The notes beneath the pieces are model-generated. The model was not told where the DNA came from, did not search any database, and saw only the letters and a list, made by a program, of their open reading frames with translations. From NCBI RefSeq assembly GCF_000452705.1, contig NZ_CP007014.1, positions 496,001-560,000 of the forward strand: a stretch of DNA of 64,000 nucleotides, read 5' to 3'. Positions 7,417 to 16,459 of this stretch are shown piece by piece (position 1 is the first letter of the stretch; every line of letters starts with the position of its first letter). Source of the DNA: Pseudomonas syringae CC1557 (lineage in GTDB: Bacteria > Pseudomonadota > Gammaproteobacteria > Pseudomonadales > Pseudomonadaceae). The position numbers and the translations under genes were made by a program.

Positions 7417-9336
7417 TCAGGCGCCGATGACACCGCCATCTTCACGGGTGATCACCATCACCGAGGAGCGTGGCTTGCCGTTGGGCAGGTGCTCGGGGAA
7501 GGTGGAGCCGCCGTTTTCGCCGGGGTGCTGGATGCCGATGAACATCGTCTTGTAGTCAGGCGCAAAGCTGATACCGGTGATTTCGCAACCGACCGGGCCG
7601 ACCAGGAAACGACGAATCTCGCCGCTGGCAGGGTCTGCGCAGAGCATCTGATTGTTGCCCATCCCGGCGAAGTCGCCTTTGTTGCTGGAGTCGCCATCGG
7701 TCTGAATCCACAGGCGACCGGCCTGATCGAAACTCAGGCCGTCCGGGCTGTTGAACATGTTCTGTGGGTTGATGTTGCTCGACCCGGCCTGCGGCGTGCC
7801 CGCATGCACGGTCGGGTTGCCCGCGACCACAAACAGGTCCCAGTCGAACGCCATCGCCGAAGGATTACTGCCTTCTTCACTCCAGCGCAGGATCTGCCCG
7901 TACTGATTCTTGGCACGCGGATTCGGTCCGCCAACCGGCTGACCCTCATCGCCGCGCTTGATGTTGTTGGTCAGGGTGCAATACACCTGGCCGTCCTTGG
8001 GGCTGACCACGATCCATTCCGGGCGGTCCATGCGTGTGGCCTTGACGACACTGGCCGCCAGACGCGCATGAATCAACACTTCTGCCTGATTATTGAAACC
8101 GGCTGCGGCATCGAGGCCATTCTTGCCGTGAGTCAGTTCGACCCATTGGCCTTTGCCTTTTGGATGATCCGGATTGCTGTCGCCCGAGTCGAATTGCGCG
8201 ACATACAAGGTGCCATGGTCCAGCAGATTGCGATTGGCTTTCGGGTTCTGGTTATCGATCTTGTCGCGGCTGATGAACTTGTAGATGAACTCGCCACGCT
8301 CGTCGTCGCCCATGTACACCACGGCGCGCCCGCCCTTGGTTTGCGTGAACGCAGCGTTCTCATGCTTGAAGCGTCCGAGTGCCGTGCGCTTGACCGGCGT
8401 CGATTCGGGATCGAACGGATCGATCTCGACCACCCAGCCGTGACGGTTCACTTCGTTAGGATTTTTCGCAACGTCGAAGCGCGGGTCGTGCGGGTGCCAG
8501 TTGATCTCTTTGCTCGCGGCCACAACGCCATAGCGCTTCATGCCAGCATCAAACTTCTGCTCCGGGTTGCTGCTGCCGAAACAATCAGTGAAGTTCTCTT
8601 CACAGGTCAGGTAAGTGCCCCACGGCGTCTGGCCGCTTGAGCAATTCTGGAACGTCCCCAGCGCGTGGGTGCCGCTCTCGTCGGCGTCGGTCTTGAGCCA
8701 GTCGTGACCGGCTGCCGGGCCACTCAGGTTGATCGGCGTGTTGCCGTGCACGCGACGGTTATAGCGCGAGTCCTGAACGAACTGCCATTTGCCGTCTTTC
8801 TGTTGAACTTCGATCACTGACACGCCTTCTGCGGCCAGTGCCTTTTGCACCTCTTCGGCGGACTGTGGCTCCTTGCCGTGATCGAAGAGGTAGCGGTAGT
8901 TGGTGTACTCGTTGTTGATCGCCATCAACGCGCGGTCTTTGTGACCCGGCATCGGGAACAGACACATGCCGTCGTTGTTGTCGCCGAACTGCACTTCCTG
9001 AGCCTTGGCGGTGCCTTTGCCGCTCGGGTCGAACGCCGGGCCGCCCACTTGCAATGGCTGGCCCCAGCTGATCAGCACGGAGGATAGGTAGCCTTTCGGC
9101 AGGCTGATGCTGTCGGCGGTTGCCATCGGGATGCTGTCGAAACCCAACAGGGCCCCGGACGCTGCGCTGACGCTGTTGGCCAGCACCGAGCGGCTCAACA
9201 GGTTGCCGCCAAGGAACATCGCTGCGCCGCACAAAGCGCCCGCGCTGATGAAACCACGACGCGTCAGCCCGGCCCTGTCTGCGCCGACCAGGTTTTCCAG
9301 ATCGGTGGTTTGATTTTCTTCTAATAGTTTCATCAT
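7417..9336 (-). CDS. phoX: PhoX-family alkaline phosphatase, Tat-exported
   Basis: The 639-residue protein belongs to the PhoX family (formerly DUF839) of calcium/iron-dependent phosphatases that release phosphate from phosphomonoesters in the periplasm. A twin-arginine signal is visible (LTRRGFISAGALCGAAMFLG, arginines at 26-27). Family blocks include TCEENFTDCFGSSNPEQKF, GRFKHENAAFT, VYMGDDERGEFIYKF and GIQHPGE. The frame is open to 9363; the tandem ATGs at 9331-9336 follow GAGGGAG and were preferred. It has Pho-box-like repeats upstream and converges with the GpdQ operon. Confidence 0.9.
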   Translation of the reverse strand: MMKLLEENQTTDLENLVGADRAGLTRRGFISAGALCGAAMFLGGNLLSRSVLANSVSAASGALLGFDSIPMATADSISLPKGYLSSVLISWGQPLQVGGPAFDPSGKGTAKAQEVQFGDNNDGMCLFPMPGHKDRALMAINNEYTNYRYLFDHGKEPQSAEEVQKALAAEGVSVIEVQQKDGKWQFVQDSRYNRRVHGNTPINLSGPAAGHDWLKTDADESGTHALGTFQNCSSGQTPWGTYLTCEENFTDCFGSSNPEQKFDAGMKRYGVVAASKEINWHPHDPRFDVAKNPNEVNRHGWVVEIDPFDPESTPVKRTALGRFKHENAAFTQTKGGRAVVYMGDDERGEFIYKFISRDKIDNQNPKANRNLLDHGTLYVAQFDSGDSNPDHPKGKGQWVELTHGKNGLDAAAGFNNQAEVLIHARLAASVVKATRMDRPEWIVVSPKDGQVYCTLTNNIKRGDEGQPVGGPNPRAKNQYGQILRWSEEGSNPSAMAFDWDLFVVAGNPTVHAGTPQAGSSNINPQNMFNSPDGLSFDQAGRLWIQTDGDSSNKGDFAGMGNNQMLCADPASGEIRRFLVGPVGCEITGISFAPDYKTMFIGIQHPGENGGSTFPEHLPNGKPRSSVMVITREDGGVIGA

Positions 9337-9377
9337 CACGGCTCCCTCGAATATGGCAGCCACCTTAGTGCGCGCAT

Positions 9378-9404
9378 ATGACGGAATTGTGTCGCGGTCA
9401 TGAC
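9378..9404 (-). promoter_or_regulatory. Three phased Pho-box-like repeats
   Basis: Reading the reverse strand, AAGTCAT, GCGACAC and CCGTCAT occur with four-base spacers (GACC, AATT), an exact 11-base period, 42 bases upstream of the chosen phoX start. This is the geometry of a PhoB site with a degenerate middle unit. It fits a phosphate-starvation phosphatase. Confidence 0.5.
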
Positions 9405-9414
9405 TTCCCGGCGC

Positions 9415-10188
9415 TTACGACGGTATCCCGAGCAGCACGAACGAAGCCGCGAATCTCGCCTGCACCGTGACGCCGGTTTGCAACTGCTGTGCATGCAGAC
9501 GCTGAGGCGTCGCCAGGGCGCACAGCGTCTGGCCGCTTGGGAGGGTGATGCGTACTTCGCTGGGGCCGTCTTCGGCGTCGATCACGCTGTCGATCTGGCC
9601 AATAAGGCAATTGTTGCCATTTGTTTCCTGGGGGTCTTTAGCACTTTGCGCGTGCAGCTCCAGCCAGCCCGCCTTGATCAGTGCAACGGCGTCGGTGCCG
9701 ATTTCCAGCCCTAAATGCAGCGTGCTGTCATGGGTCACCTGCGCGTCGATAAACACCGCCTCGGCCAGTTGCAGGCGCACCTGATCGTGATGCCCCTGAC
9801 GAGTGATACCGACAATGCGCCCCAGCAACTGGTTGCGCGCGCTGGTGCGCAAGGTAAGGCGATTGAGCAGGTCCAGATCGCTGCTGTCTTCGGCGGCTTC
9901 GAGTATCTGCGCCTGCAATGTCTGCACGCGCTGATAGAGCCGCAGCACTCGCTCGCCTTCGGCCGACAGTTTCGCACCGCCCCCGCCACGCCCACCGACG
10001 CTGCGCTCCACCAGCGGCTTTTGCGCCAGATTGTTCAGCTCATCGATAGCGTCCCATGCGGCCTTGTAACTCAACCCTGCGCTCTTCGCGGCACGGGTGA
10101 TCGAGCCCTGCTCGGCAATGTGCTGCAACAGTGCAATGCGCTGCGGGCGACGGACCATGTGTTGCGTGAGTAAGGGAGGCAGGGACAT
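9415..10188 (-). CDS. modE: ModE-family molybdate-responsive regulator
   Basis: The 257-residue protein has the ModE layout: an N-terminal winged helix (residues 12-75, with GSITRAAKSAGLSYKAAWDA and the wing GGRGGGGAKLS) and two C-terminal TOBE/MOP domains (about 120-190 and 195-255) that bind molybdate. ModE normally represses modABC. No molybdate transporter lies next to it in this window, so its targets are elsewhere or the gene is an orphan. It starts with ATG at 10188. Confidence 0.88.
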   Translation of the reverse strand: MSLPPLLTQHMVRRPQRIALLQHIAEQGSITRAAKSAGLSYKAAWDAIDELNNLAQKPLVERSVGGRGGGGAKLSAEGERVLRLYQRVQTLQAQILEAAEDSSDLDLLNRLTLRTSARNQLLGRIVGITRQGHHDQVRLQLAEAVFIDAQVTHDSTLHLGLEIGTDAVALIKAGWLELHAQSAKDPQETNGNNCLIGQIDSVIDAEDGPSEVRITLPSGQTLCALATPQRLHAQQLQTGVTVQARFAASFVLLGIPS

Positions 10189-10225
10189 GGTGATCCGGGA
10201 TGGTTGAGTGGGAGAGGTCAGTATG

Positions 10226-10275
10226 ATCGCTCACGCGGCTTGCGTCGAAAACCGGACGCGGAGCGTGGGAGCGAT
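10226..10275. repeat. REP-like palindrome
   Basis: ATCGCTCACGCGGC at the left pairs imperfectly with GCGGAGCGTGGGAGCGAT at the right. It uses the same words as the other REP-like elements in the window. It lies between comF (downstream end) and modE (upstream end). Confidence 0.6.
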
Positions 10276-10299
10276 GAGGATCTTGAGCGCGGATTCCGG

Positions 10300-11040
10300 T
10301 CAATCGCCCGGCTTGGGCGTACGCGCCAGACAGTACACGTCTACCCGACACGCACCGGCGCTGTTCAATAAACGCGCGATGACGTCTGTCGTCGAACCGG
10401 TGGTCAGTACGTCGTCGATCAGTGCCAGGTGTTTGCCCCGCACCCAGTCCGGATCAATCAGGCTGAATGCACCGCGCAGGTTGCGTTTGCGGGCTTTGGC
10501 GTCGAGGCCCTGTTGCGCCGTGGTCTCGCGGCTGCGCAGCACATGCTGTTCATCGACAGGCAGTTGCAGTTGTTTGCCCAGCCATCCGGCAAGCATCGCA
10601 GCCTGGTTGTAACCGCGCTGGCGCAAGCGTTTGTTGGCCAGTGGTACGGGCAAGAGATAGTCGGGACGGGGCTGGCCTTCATCAAAGCGATGCTGGAGGA
10701 AGTGCCCGCACAGTTCGGCGAGCAGTCGGCCCATGGGCCATTTGCCGTGGTGTTTGAAGCGGGTAATCAGGCCGTCGACCGGGAAAGCGTACAGCCATGG
10801 GGCGATCACCTGAGCGAAACCGGGTGATCGTTTAGCGCATTGCACGCACTCAAGGCCCGCGACAGGCATCGGCATCGGCAGCGCGCAGCGTTCGCATTGG
10901 TCGCCAAGCCACGGCAACTCGGCTTCGCACGGCATACAGATGGGCGTGGGCGTCTCGCTGCGTTCATCGCATAACAAACAGAATTGTTTGTTTTTTAACC
11001 AGATGTAAACCTCGTGGTCGTAGTTGGGTTGACAGCGCAT
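10300..11040 (-). CDS. comF: ComF family protein (competence-type phosphoribosyltransferase)
   Basis: The 246-residue protein has an N-terminal cysteine cluster ([30 protein letters not shown]) expected to bind zinc and a C-terminal type I phosphoribosyltransferase domain with [20 protein letters not shown] and the PRPP loop [14 protein letters not shown]. It is the ComFC/GntX family, linked to natural transformation and DNA handling in some species. Its start codon region overlaps a BirA-like operator of the divergent bioB gene, so the two genes share their 5' DNA. Confidence 0.88.
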   Translation of the reverse strand: MRCQPNYDHEVYIWLKNKQFCLLCDERSETPTPICMPCEAELPWLGDQCERCALPMPMPVAGLECVQCAKRSPGFAQVIAPWLYAFPVDGLITRFKHHGKWPMGRLLAELCGHFLQHRFDEGQPRPDYLLPVPLANKRLRQRGYNQAAMLAGWLGKQLQLPVDEQHVLRSRETTAQQGLDAKARKRNLRGAFSLIDPDWVRGKHLALIDDVLTTGSTTDVIARLLNSAGACRVDVYCLARTPKPGD

Positions 11041-11057
11041 GGCTCTTCCTTAAATAT
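11004..11057 (+). promoter_or_regulatory. bioB promoter with BirA-like operator
   Basis: TGTAAACC at 11004-11011 and GGTTGACA at 11027-11034 form an inverted repeat with a 15-base spacer, close to the BirA consensus TTGTAAACC-N15-GGTTTACAA. The right arm contains TTGACA (11029-11034), which can serve as a -35 box, followed after 16-17 bases by TAAATA/AAATAT (11051-11057) as a -10. The start codon of bioB is 74 bases further on. Biotin-dependent repression is the inferred role. Confidence 0.65.
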
Positions 11058-11130
11058 GCCCGACATCCGTGTAGCGCCTGTGGTCTTTCCCGCCCTCGCG
11101 CATTGCCCAGAAACACCAAGGAGCCGCCCG

Positions 11131-12189
11131 ATGAGCGCCAGCACCACCGCCACTTTGCGTCACGACTGGACTTTAGCCGAGGTCAGGGCGCTGTTCGTAC
11201 AGCCATTCAATGACCTGCTGTTTCAGGCGCAAACGGTGCATCGCGCTCACTTCGACGCCAACCGCGTTCAGGTCTCCACGCTGTTGTCGATCAAGACGGG
11301 CGCCTGCCCGGAAGACTGCAAGTACTGCCCGCAGTCCGGTCACTACAACACCGGTCTTGAAAAAGAAAAGCTGCTGGAAGTGCAGAAGGTCCTTGAAGAG
11401 GCGGCACGCGCCAAGGCCATCGGTTCAACCCGCTTCTGCATGGGCGCGGCCTGGAAGCACCCGTCTGCCAAGGACATGCCTTACGTACTGGAGATGGTCA
11501 AAGGCGTGAAAGCCATGGGTCTGGAAACCTGCATGACGCTGGGTCGTCTCGATCAGGAGCAGACCGAAGCGCTGGCCACTGCCGGGCTGGATTACTACAA
11601 CCATAACCTGGACACCTCGCCGGAGTTCTACGGCAGCATCATCACCACCCGCACCTACGGCGAGCGCCTGCAGACCCTCGCTTACGTGCGCGATTCCGGG
11701 ATGAAGATCTGCTCCGGCGGCATTCTGGGCATGGGCGAGTCGCTTGACGACCGCGCCGGTTTGTTAATCCAGCTGGCAAACCTGCCAGAGCACCCAGAGT
11801 CGGTACCGATCAACATGCTGGTCAAGGTGGCCGGTACGCCGCTGGAAAACGCCGAAGATGTCGACCCGTTCGACTTCATCCGCATGCTGGCTGTAGCGCG
11901 GATCATGATGCCCGAATCCCATGTGCGTCTGTCCGCCGGGCGCGAAGCGATGAATGAGCAGATGCAGGCTCTGGCGTTCTTCGCCGGAGCCAACTCGATT
12001 TTCTACGGCGACAAGCTGCTGACCACCGCCAACCCGCAAGCCGACAAGGACATGCTGTTGTTCTCGCGTCTGGGCATCAAGCCGGAAGCAGGCGAAGGCC
12101 ACGCCGACGAAGTGCACCAGGCCGCCATCGAGCAGGCGCTGGTCGAGCAGCAAAGCAGCGCGATGTTCTACGACGCCGCTTCTGCCTGA
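11131..12189 (+). CDS. bioB: Biotin synthase BioB
   Basis: The 352-residue radical-SAM enzyme inserts sulfur into dethiobiotin, the last step of biotin synthesis. The SAM cluster cysteines are in [16 protein letters not shown] (about residues 60-75), followed by FCMGAAWK and [13 protein letters not shown]-terminal [20 protein letters not shown] and [10 protein letters not shown] are family blocks. The frame is open upstream to 11014, but the ATG at 11131 follows AAGGAG and gives the usual N-terminus. It is the first gene of bioBFHCD. Confidence 0.97.
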   Translation: MSASTTATLRHDWTLAEVRALFVQPFNDLLFQAQTVHRAHFDANRVQVSTLLSIKTGACPEDCKYCPQSGHYNTGLEKEKLLEVQKVLEEAARAKAIGSTRFCMGAAWKHPSAKDMPYVLEMVKGVKAMGLETCMTLGRLDQEQTEALATAGLDYYNHNLDTSPEFYGSIITTRTYGERLQTLAYVRDSGMKICSGGILGMGESLDDRAGLLIQLANLPEHPESVPINMLVKVAGTPLENAEDVDPFDFIRMLAVARIMMPESHVRLSAGREAMNEQMQALAFFAGANSIFYGDKLLTTANPQADKDMLLFSRLGIKPEAGEGHADEVHQAAIEQALVEQQSSAMFYDAASA

Positions 12190-12254
12190 TCCCCTTGAGC
12201 GGGCCGGTAGTCAGCGGCCCGCTTTGAATCGCTCTCTCCCGCACCGGGGCCCGC

Positions 12255-13445
12255 ATGTCTTTCGATCTCCGCACGCGCCTTGATGCCCGTCGCGCCGAAC
12301 ACCTTTATCGCCAGCGCCCGCTGCTGCAAAGCCCGCAAGGCCCGCAAGTCATTGTCGATGGTCAGCCGTTGCTGGCGTTCTGCAACAACGACTACCTGGG
12401 CCTGGCCAGTCACCCCGAAGTGATCGCCGCCTGGCAGGCGGGTGCCGAGCGCTGGGGCGTGGGTGGCGGGGCGTCGCATCTGGTGATCGGTCATAGCGCG
12501 CCTCATCATGAACTGGAAGAAGCGCTTGCTGATCTGACCGGACGCCCGCGAGCGCTGTTGTTCTCCAACGGCTACATGGCCAACCTTGGCGCTGTAACGG
12601 CGCTGGTCGGGCAGGGCGATACGGTGCTGGAAGACCGTCTCAATCATGCGTCGTTGCTGGACGCCGGTCTGCTCAGCGGTGCACGGTTCTCCCGCTATCT
12701 GCACAACGACGTCAACAGCCTGGCCTCGCGTCTGGAAAAGTCCGTTGGCGATACGCTGGTGGTGACTGATGGGGTGTTCAGCATGGACGGTGATATCGCC
12801 GACCTGCCTGCGCTTGCTCTGGCGGCCAGGGCCAAGGGCGCTTGGCTGATGGTTGACGATGCGCACGGCTTCGGACCGCTGGGTGCAAACGGTGCGGGGA
12901 TCGTCGAGCATTTCGGCCTGAGCATGGATGACGTGCCGGTGCTGGTCGGCACCCTGGGTAAATCGTTCGGCACCTACGGGGCATTTGTGGCCGGCAGTGA
13001 AGAACTGATTGAAACCTTGATCCAGTTCGCTCGCCCTTACATTTACACCACCAGCCAGCCGCCTGCGCTGGCCTGCGCAACCCTGAAAAGTCTGCAGTTG
13101 TTGCGCACCGAGCATTGGCGTCGCGAGCATTTGATGCGTCTGATCCAGCAGTTTCGTCGTGGCGCCGAGCAGATCGGTTTGCAGCTGATGGACAGCTTCA
13201 CGCCGATCCAGCCGATCATGATCGGCGATGCGGGGCGAGCGCTGCGCCTGTCGCAATTGTTGCGCGAGCGCGGCTTGCTGGTGACCGCCATACGTCCGCC
13301 CACCGTGCCAGCGGGCAGTGCTCGTTTGCGTGTCACGTTGTCGGCGGCGCACAGCGAGGCGCACGTGCGGCTATTATTGAATGCGCTGGAGCAGTGTTAC
13401 CCGTTGCTGGATGTTAATGAATCCACGGAGCCCGTTCATGCGTGA
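12255..13445 (+). CDS. bioF: 8-amino-7-oxononanoate synthase BioF
   Basis: The 396-residue PLP enzyme condenses pimeloyl-thioester with L-alanine to make [38 protein letters not shown] and the PLP-lysine block [18 protein letters not shown] (lysine near residue 237) are intact, as is [13 protein letters not shown] with the cofactor Asp. It lies 65 bases after bioB, and its last 8 bases overlap bioH. Length is normal for the family. Confidence 0.96.
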   Translation: MSFDLRTRLDARRAEHLYRQRPLLQSPQGPQVIVDGQPLLAFCNNDYLGLASHPEVIAAWQAGAERWGVGGGASHLVIGHSAPHHELEEALADLTGRPRALLFSNGYMANLGAVTALVGQGDTVLEDRLNHASLLDAGLLSGARFSRYLHNDVNSLASRLEKSVGDTLVVTDGVFSMDGDIADLPALALAARAKGAWLMVDDAHGFGPLGANGAGIVEHFGLSMDDVPVLVGTLGKSFGTYGAFVAGSEELIETLIQFARPYIYTTSQPPALACATLKSLQLLRTEHWRREHLMRLIQQFRRGAEQIGLQLMDSFTPIQPIMIGDAGRALRLSQLLRERGLLVTAIRPPTVPAGSARLRVTLSAAHSEAHVRLLLNALEQCYPLLDVNESTEPVHA

Positions 13446-14169
13446 TCGACTGATTTTGCTGCCGGGTTGGGGGCTTGGCGTCTCGCCGCTGCAACCGCTT
13501 GCGGATGCCTTGCGTGGGCTGGACGAGCATTTGCGGGTCGAGATCGAGCCATTGCCAGAGATCGACAACTGCGACCTGCCGGACTGGCTCGACGAACTGG
13601 ACGCTAATCTTCCTGACGACGCCTGGCTGGGCGGCTGGTCGCTCGGTGGCATGCTCGCCGCCGAGCTGGCCGCGAGGCGTGGTGAAGGCTGCTGCGGATT
13701 GCTGACTCTGGCGAGCAACGCCTGTTTCGTCACTCAAGGCGCATGGCTGCATGCAATGCCTGTTGAGGATTTCGATGCGTTTCTGGCGGGGTGTGCTATC
13801 GACCCGGATGCGACGCTCAAGCGTTTCAGTCTGTTATGCACCAACGGCGCAGAAGACCCGCGCGGTCTGGCGCGGTTGCTCAAGGCTGGTGCGCCGCACA
13901 CGTCGCCAACCGCTCTGGTCGACGGGCTGAAAGTACTCCGGCAGCTCGATACCCGCAGTGCGCTGCAAACCTTTCGCGGCCCGCAACTGCATCTGTTCGC
14001 CGGCCTGGATGCCTTCGTTCCGGCCGAGGCCGCGGGCGATCTGCTGGCCTTGCTGCCGGATATCGAAGTGGGGCTCATCGAGCAGGCCAGTCACGCGTTT
14101 CTTCTGGAAAACCCCCACGGCGTCGCGGCTGCAATCCATGCTTTTCTGCACGAGTCGGGTGATGACTGA
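13438..14169 (+). CDS. bioH: Pimeloyl-ACP methyl ester carboxylesterase BioH
   Basis: The 243-residue alpha/beta hydrolase removes the methyl ester that BioC places on the growing pimeloyl-ACP chain. The nucleophile elbow is GGWSLGGML (Ser near residue 67), the oxyanion block is [12 protein letters not shown], the acid is in [10 protein letters not shown] and the histidine in [11 protein letters not shown]. Its start overlaps bioF by 8 bases and its end overlaps bioC by 8, so the genes are coupled. Similarity to other BioH proteins is modest, and the call leans on the operon. Confidence 0.9.
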   Translation: MRDRLILLPGWGLGVSPLQPLADALRGLDEHLRVEIEPLPEIDNCDLPDWLDELDANLPDDAWLGGWSLGGMLAAELAARRGEGCCGLLTLASNACFVTQGAWLHAMPVEDFDAFLAGCAIDPDATLKRFSLLCTNGAEDPRGLARLLKAGAPHTSPTALVDGLKVLRQLDTRSALQTFRGPQLHLFAGLDAFVPAEAAGDLLALLPDIEVGLIEQASHAFLLENPHGVAAAIHAFLHESGDD

Positions 14170-14971
14170 TCTTTCCAATCCCAAACCGCCTTCCATACTG
14201 CCTGACAAGCGTCAGGTCGCGGCGTCGTTTTCCCGAGCGGCAGGCAGCTATGACAGCGTTGCTGAATTGCAGCGTAGCGTCGGTCACCAATTGCTGGCTC
14301 GCCTTCCCGCCGGATTCAATCCTTCGCGCTGGCTGGACCTGGGCTGTGGCACCGGTTATTTCAGCCGCGCGCTGGCGCAGACGTTCGCTAACAGCCAAGG
14401 CATCGCGCTTGATATCGCCGAAGGCATGTTGCGCCACGCGCAGCCACTCGGCGGGGCGCAGCACTTCGTTGCCGGGGATGCCGAGCATCTGCCACTGCGC
14501 GAGCAGAGCTGCGAACTTATTTTCTCCAGCCTCGCCGTGCAGTGGTGCGCTGATTTTGCAGCGGTGCTGAGCGAAGCGCGTCGCGTATTGCAACCGGGCG
14601 GCGTGTTTGCCTTCGCCAGTTTGTGCGTGGGGACGCTGTACGAACTGCGCGACAGTTGGCAGGCCGTTGATGGACGCGTGCATGTAAACCGTTTTCGTCA
14701 TGAAGAAGACTACCGCCAGCTGTGTGCCGCGAGCGGACTGCGAGTGTGCAGTCTCGACGTTCGCCCGCAAGTGCTGCATTACCCGGACGTGCGCAGCCTG
14801 ACCCACGAGCTGAAAGCGCTCGGCGCGCACAATCTCAATCCGGGACGCCCTAACGGTCTGACCGGTCGCCAGCGGATTCTCGGCATGGTCCAGGCTTATG
14901 AGCGCTTCCGTCAGGAGGCCGGGCTGCCTGCCACGTATCAAGTGGTGTACGCGGTTCTTGAAAAAGCCTGA
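14162..14971 (+). CDS. bioC: Malonyl-ACP O-methyltransferase BioC
   Basis: The 269-residue SAM-dependent methyltransferase methylates malonyl-ACP to start pimelate synthesis. The N-terminal family block is [20 protein letters not shown], the SAM glycine motif is [15 protein letters not shown] and the next motif AGDAEHLPL. The frame is open to 13958, but the ATG at 14162 gives the BioC N-terminus and overlaps bioH as expected. The C-terminal [14 protein letters not shown] is typical. Confidence 0.95.
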   Translation: MTDLSNPKPPSILPDKRQVAASFSRAAGSYDSVAELQRSVGHQLLARLPAGFNPSRWLDLGCGTGYFSRALAQTFANSQGIALDIAEGMLRHAQPLGGAQHFVAGDAEHLPLREQSCELIFSSLAVQWCADFAAVLSEARRVLQPGGVFAFASLCVGTLYELRDSWQAVDGRVHVNRFRHEEDYRQLCAASGLRVCSLDVRPQVLHYPDVRSLTHELKALGAHNLNPGRPNGLTGRQRILGMVQAYERFRQEAGLPATYQVVYAVLEKA

Positions 14972-15002
14972 TGGCTTCACGTTATAAGGAAAAAATGCCG
15001 AG

Positions 15003-15683
15003 ATGAGCGCAGCCTATTTCATCACCGGAACCGATACCGACGCTGGCAAGACCACCGTGGCAGCCGGGCTGCTGCATGCTGCCCGCCTGGCAGGCCTGAG
15101 TACGGCGGCCGGTAAGCCGGTCGCGTCCGGTTGCGTCATGACTGCACAGGGGCTGCGCAATGCTGACGCACTGGCATTGCAGGCCGAGTGCTCGGTCGAG
15201 CTGGATTACGACGAGGTCAATCCGCTGGCGCTGGAGCCTGCAATTGCGCCGCATCTGGCGGCGCGTGAGGCCGGTGTCGCGTTGACAGTCGAGTCGTTGC
15301 TGCACCCAATGCGCCATATTCTGGATAAACAGGCTGATTTCACCCTGATCGAAGGCGCTGGTGGCTGGCGTGTGCCATTGGCCGGGCAGGGTAATCTGTC
15401 CGATCTGGCCATCGCCTTGAAACTGCCGGTGATTCTGGTGGTGGGTGTACGCCTGGGCTGTATCAATCATGCTGTACTGACCGCCGAAGCCATCGCCCGT
15501 GATGGCCTGCACCTGGCGGGCTGGGTGGCGAATGTGATTGACGGCGAAACGTCGCGGCTTGAGGAGAACCTGGCCACGTTGGTCGAGCGTTTGCCCGCGC
15601 CGTGTCTCGGGCAGGTGCCCCGACTGAGCAACGCCAGCGCCGAAAACGTGGCGCAATATCTTGATATTGCCGGGCTCTGCTGA
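15003..15683 (+). CDS. bioD: Dethiobiotin synthetase BioD
   Basis: The 226-residue ATP-dependent carboxylase closes the ureido ring of dethiobiotin. The P-loop is ITGTDTDAGKTTVAAGLL (residues 7-24), followed by GKPVASGCV and EGAGGWRVPL. It ends the bio operon, 31 bases after bioC. An AAGGA lies 13-17 bases upstream of the ATG, in front of a tiny ATG-CCG-AGA-TGA reading frame that ends on the start codon, so re-initiation may contribute to its translation. Confidence 0.96.
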   Translation: MSAAYFITGTDTDAGKTTVAAGLLHAARLAGLSTAAGKPVASGCVMTAQGLRNADALALQAECSVELDYDEVNPLALEPAIAPHLAAREAGVALTVESLLHPMRHILDKQADFTLIEGAGGWRVPLAGQGNLSDLAIALKLPVILVVGVRLGCINHAVLTAEAIARDGLHLAGWVANVIDGETSRLEENLATLVERLPAPCLGQVPRLSNASAENVAQYLDIAGLC

Positions 15684-15836
15684 CAGCGATGCTAAGTGGC
15701 TGACACACAAGTGGCTTTCGGCTTTTCACCAATTTACTCGCGTTACGGCCTAGTGCCATTAGTCTGTTTGTTGAGTATTTCTGTGCATTAGCTGGTTCAA
15801 TGGCACGTGTTCGTTTTTTGAACTGAGGATCGGCTT

Positions 15837-16133
15837 ATGCAAATCACCATGAACAACACCCTCTATCCAGGTCTGAGCGCCATGCAGGTCGGGCAGAGCC
15901 GTGTCGATCAGGCGGCTACCCAGATCGCCAGCTCTAACATCGAGGTTTCCGGTAGAAGCCAGTCTTCGGACTTCCAGCTTGAGAATCTACGCTCGGTCGA
16001 CCGCAGTCAGCGCTCTGATCTACCGTCGAACATTGTCGAGCTCGAAGCCGGCAAGGGCCAGTTTGAAGCCGGTCTTGCTGCGCAGAAAGCCAGTGATGAA
16101 ATGCTCGGCACGCTGATCGACACCTACGCCTGA
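15837..16133 (+). CDS. Small flagellar rod/hook-like protein
   Basis: This 98-residue protein starts after GAGGA. Its ends look like the N- and C-terminal helices of flagellar rod/hook proteins: NNTLYPGLSAMQVGQSRVDQ resembles the N-terminal Flg_bb_rod segment, and ASDEMLGTLIDTYA resembles the C-terminal coiled-coil segment, with no middle domain. No signal peptide or membrane segment is visible and no flagellar genes are near. A gene of this kind follows bioD in other pseudomonads as I recall. The function is unknown; the name reflects resemblance only. Confidence 0.7.
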   Translation: MQITMNNTLYPGLSAMQVGQSRVDQAATQIASSNIEVSGRSQSSDFQLENLRSVDRSQRSDLPSNIVELEAGKGQFEAGLAAQKASDEMLGTLIDTYA

Positions 16134-16320
16134 TTTCTGCTCCGCCTCCCCGCCGTGCCATTCGCGCACGGCGTCGCCTCATGAATTTCTCCGCATCATT
16201 GTCCTGTATCGCCCCTGCGCCTGGCTGTGACCTTTACTAAACTTCTGCTTACGCTTGCCCTCAGCTATGTGCCTGCGCGGTCTGTGGAAAGATCGTGGAC
16301 GAATGGTGCGTGGTTCTCTA

Positions 16321-16364
16321 TTGACAAGGTTTGGGCGTAAACGTATGTTTCAAACACCTGTTTG
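16321..16364 (+). promoter_or_regulatory. Promoter with PsrA-like box before acyl-CoA dehydrogenase
   Basis: TTGACA at 16321-16326 and TATGTT at 16344-16349 are separated by exactly 17 bases, a good sigma-70 promoter. CAAACACCTGTTTG (16351-16364) directly follows the -10 and matches the PsrA consensus (G/C)AAAC-N2-4-GTTT(G/C). A repressor there would block initiation, and long-chain acyl-CoA would relieve it. The gene begins about 95 bases downstream. The rest of the 16134-16459 gap shows nothing else. Confidence 0.6.
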
Positions 16365-16459
16365 ACCGTAAGGCATACGAGAGTGTCTGGTGCTTGAGGG
16401 TATGTCCCCAGCGACCGCCCGGTCATTCGTTCCAGGATTCATCAGCAGAGGTTATCGCT

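Noticed and set aside
7384..8640. Long open frame on the plus strand (418 codons)
   Set aside because: It lies antisense to phoX, which has a Tat signal and clear family blocks. It is a GC-rich shadow frame.
12168..13364. Long open frame antisense to bioF
   Set aside because: The other strand encodes an intact BioF. The antisense protein is rich in Gln, His and Arg, as expected of a shadow.
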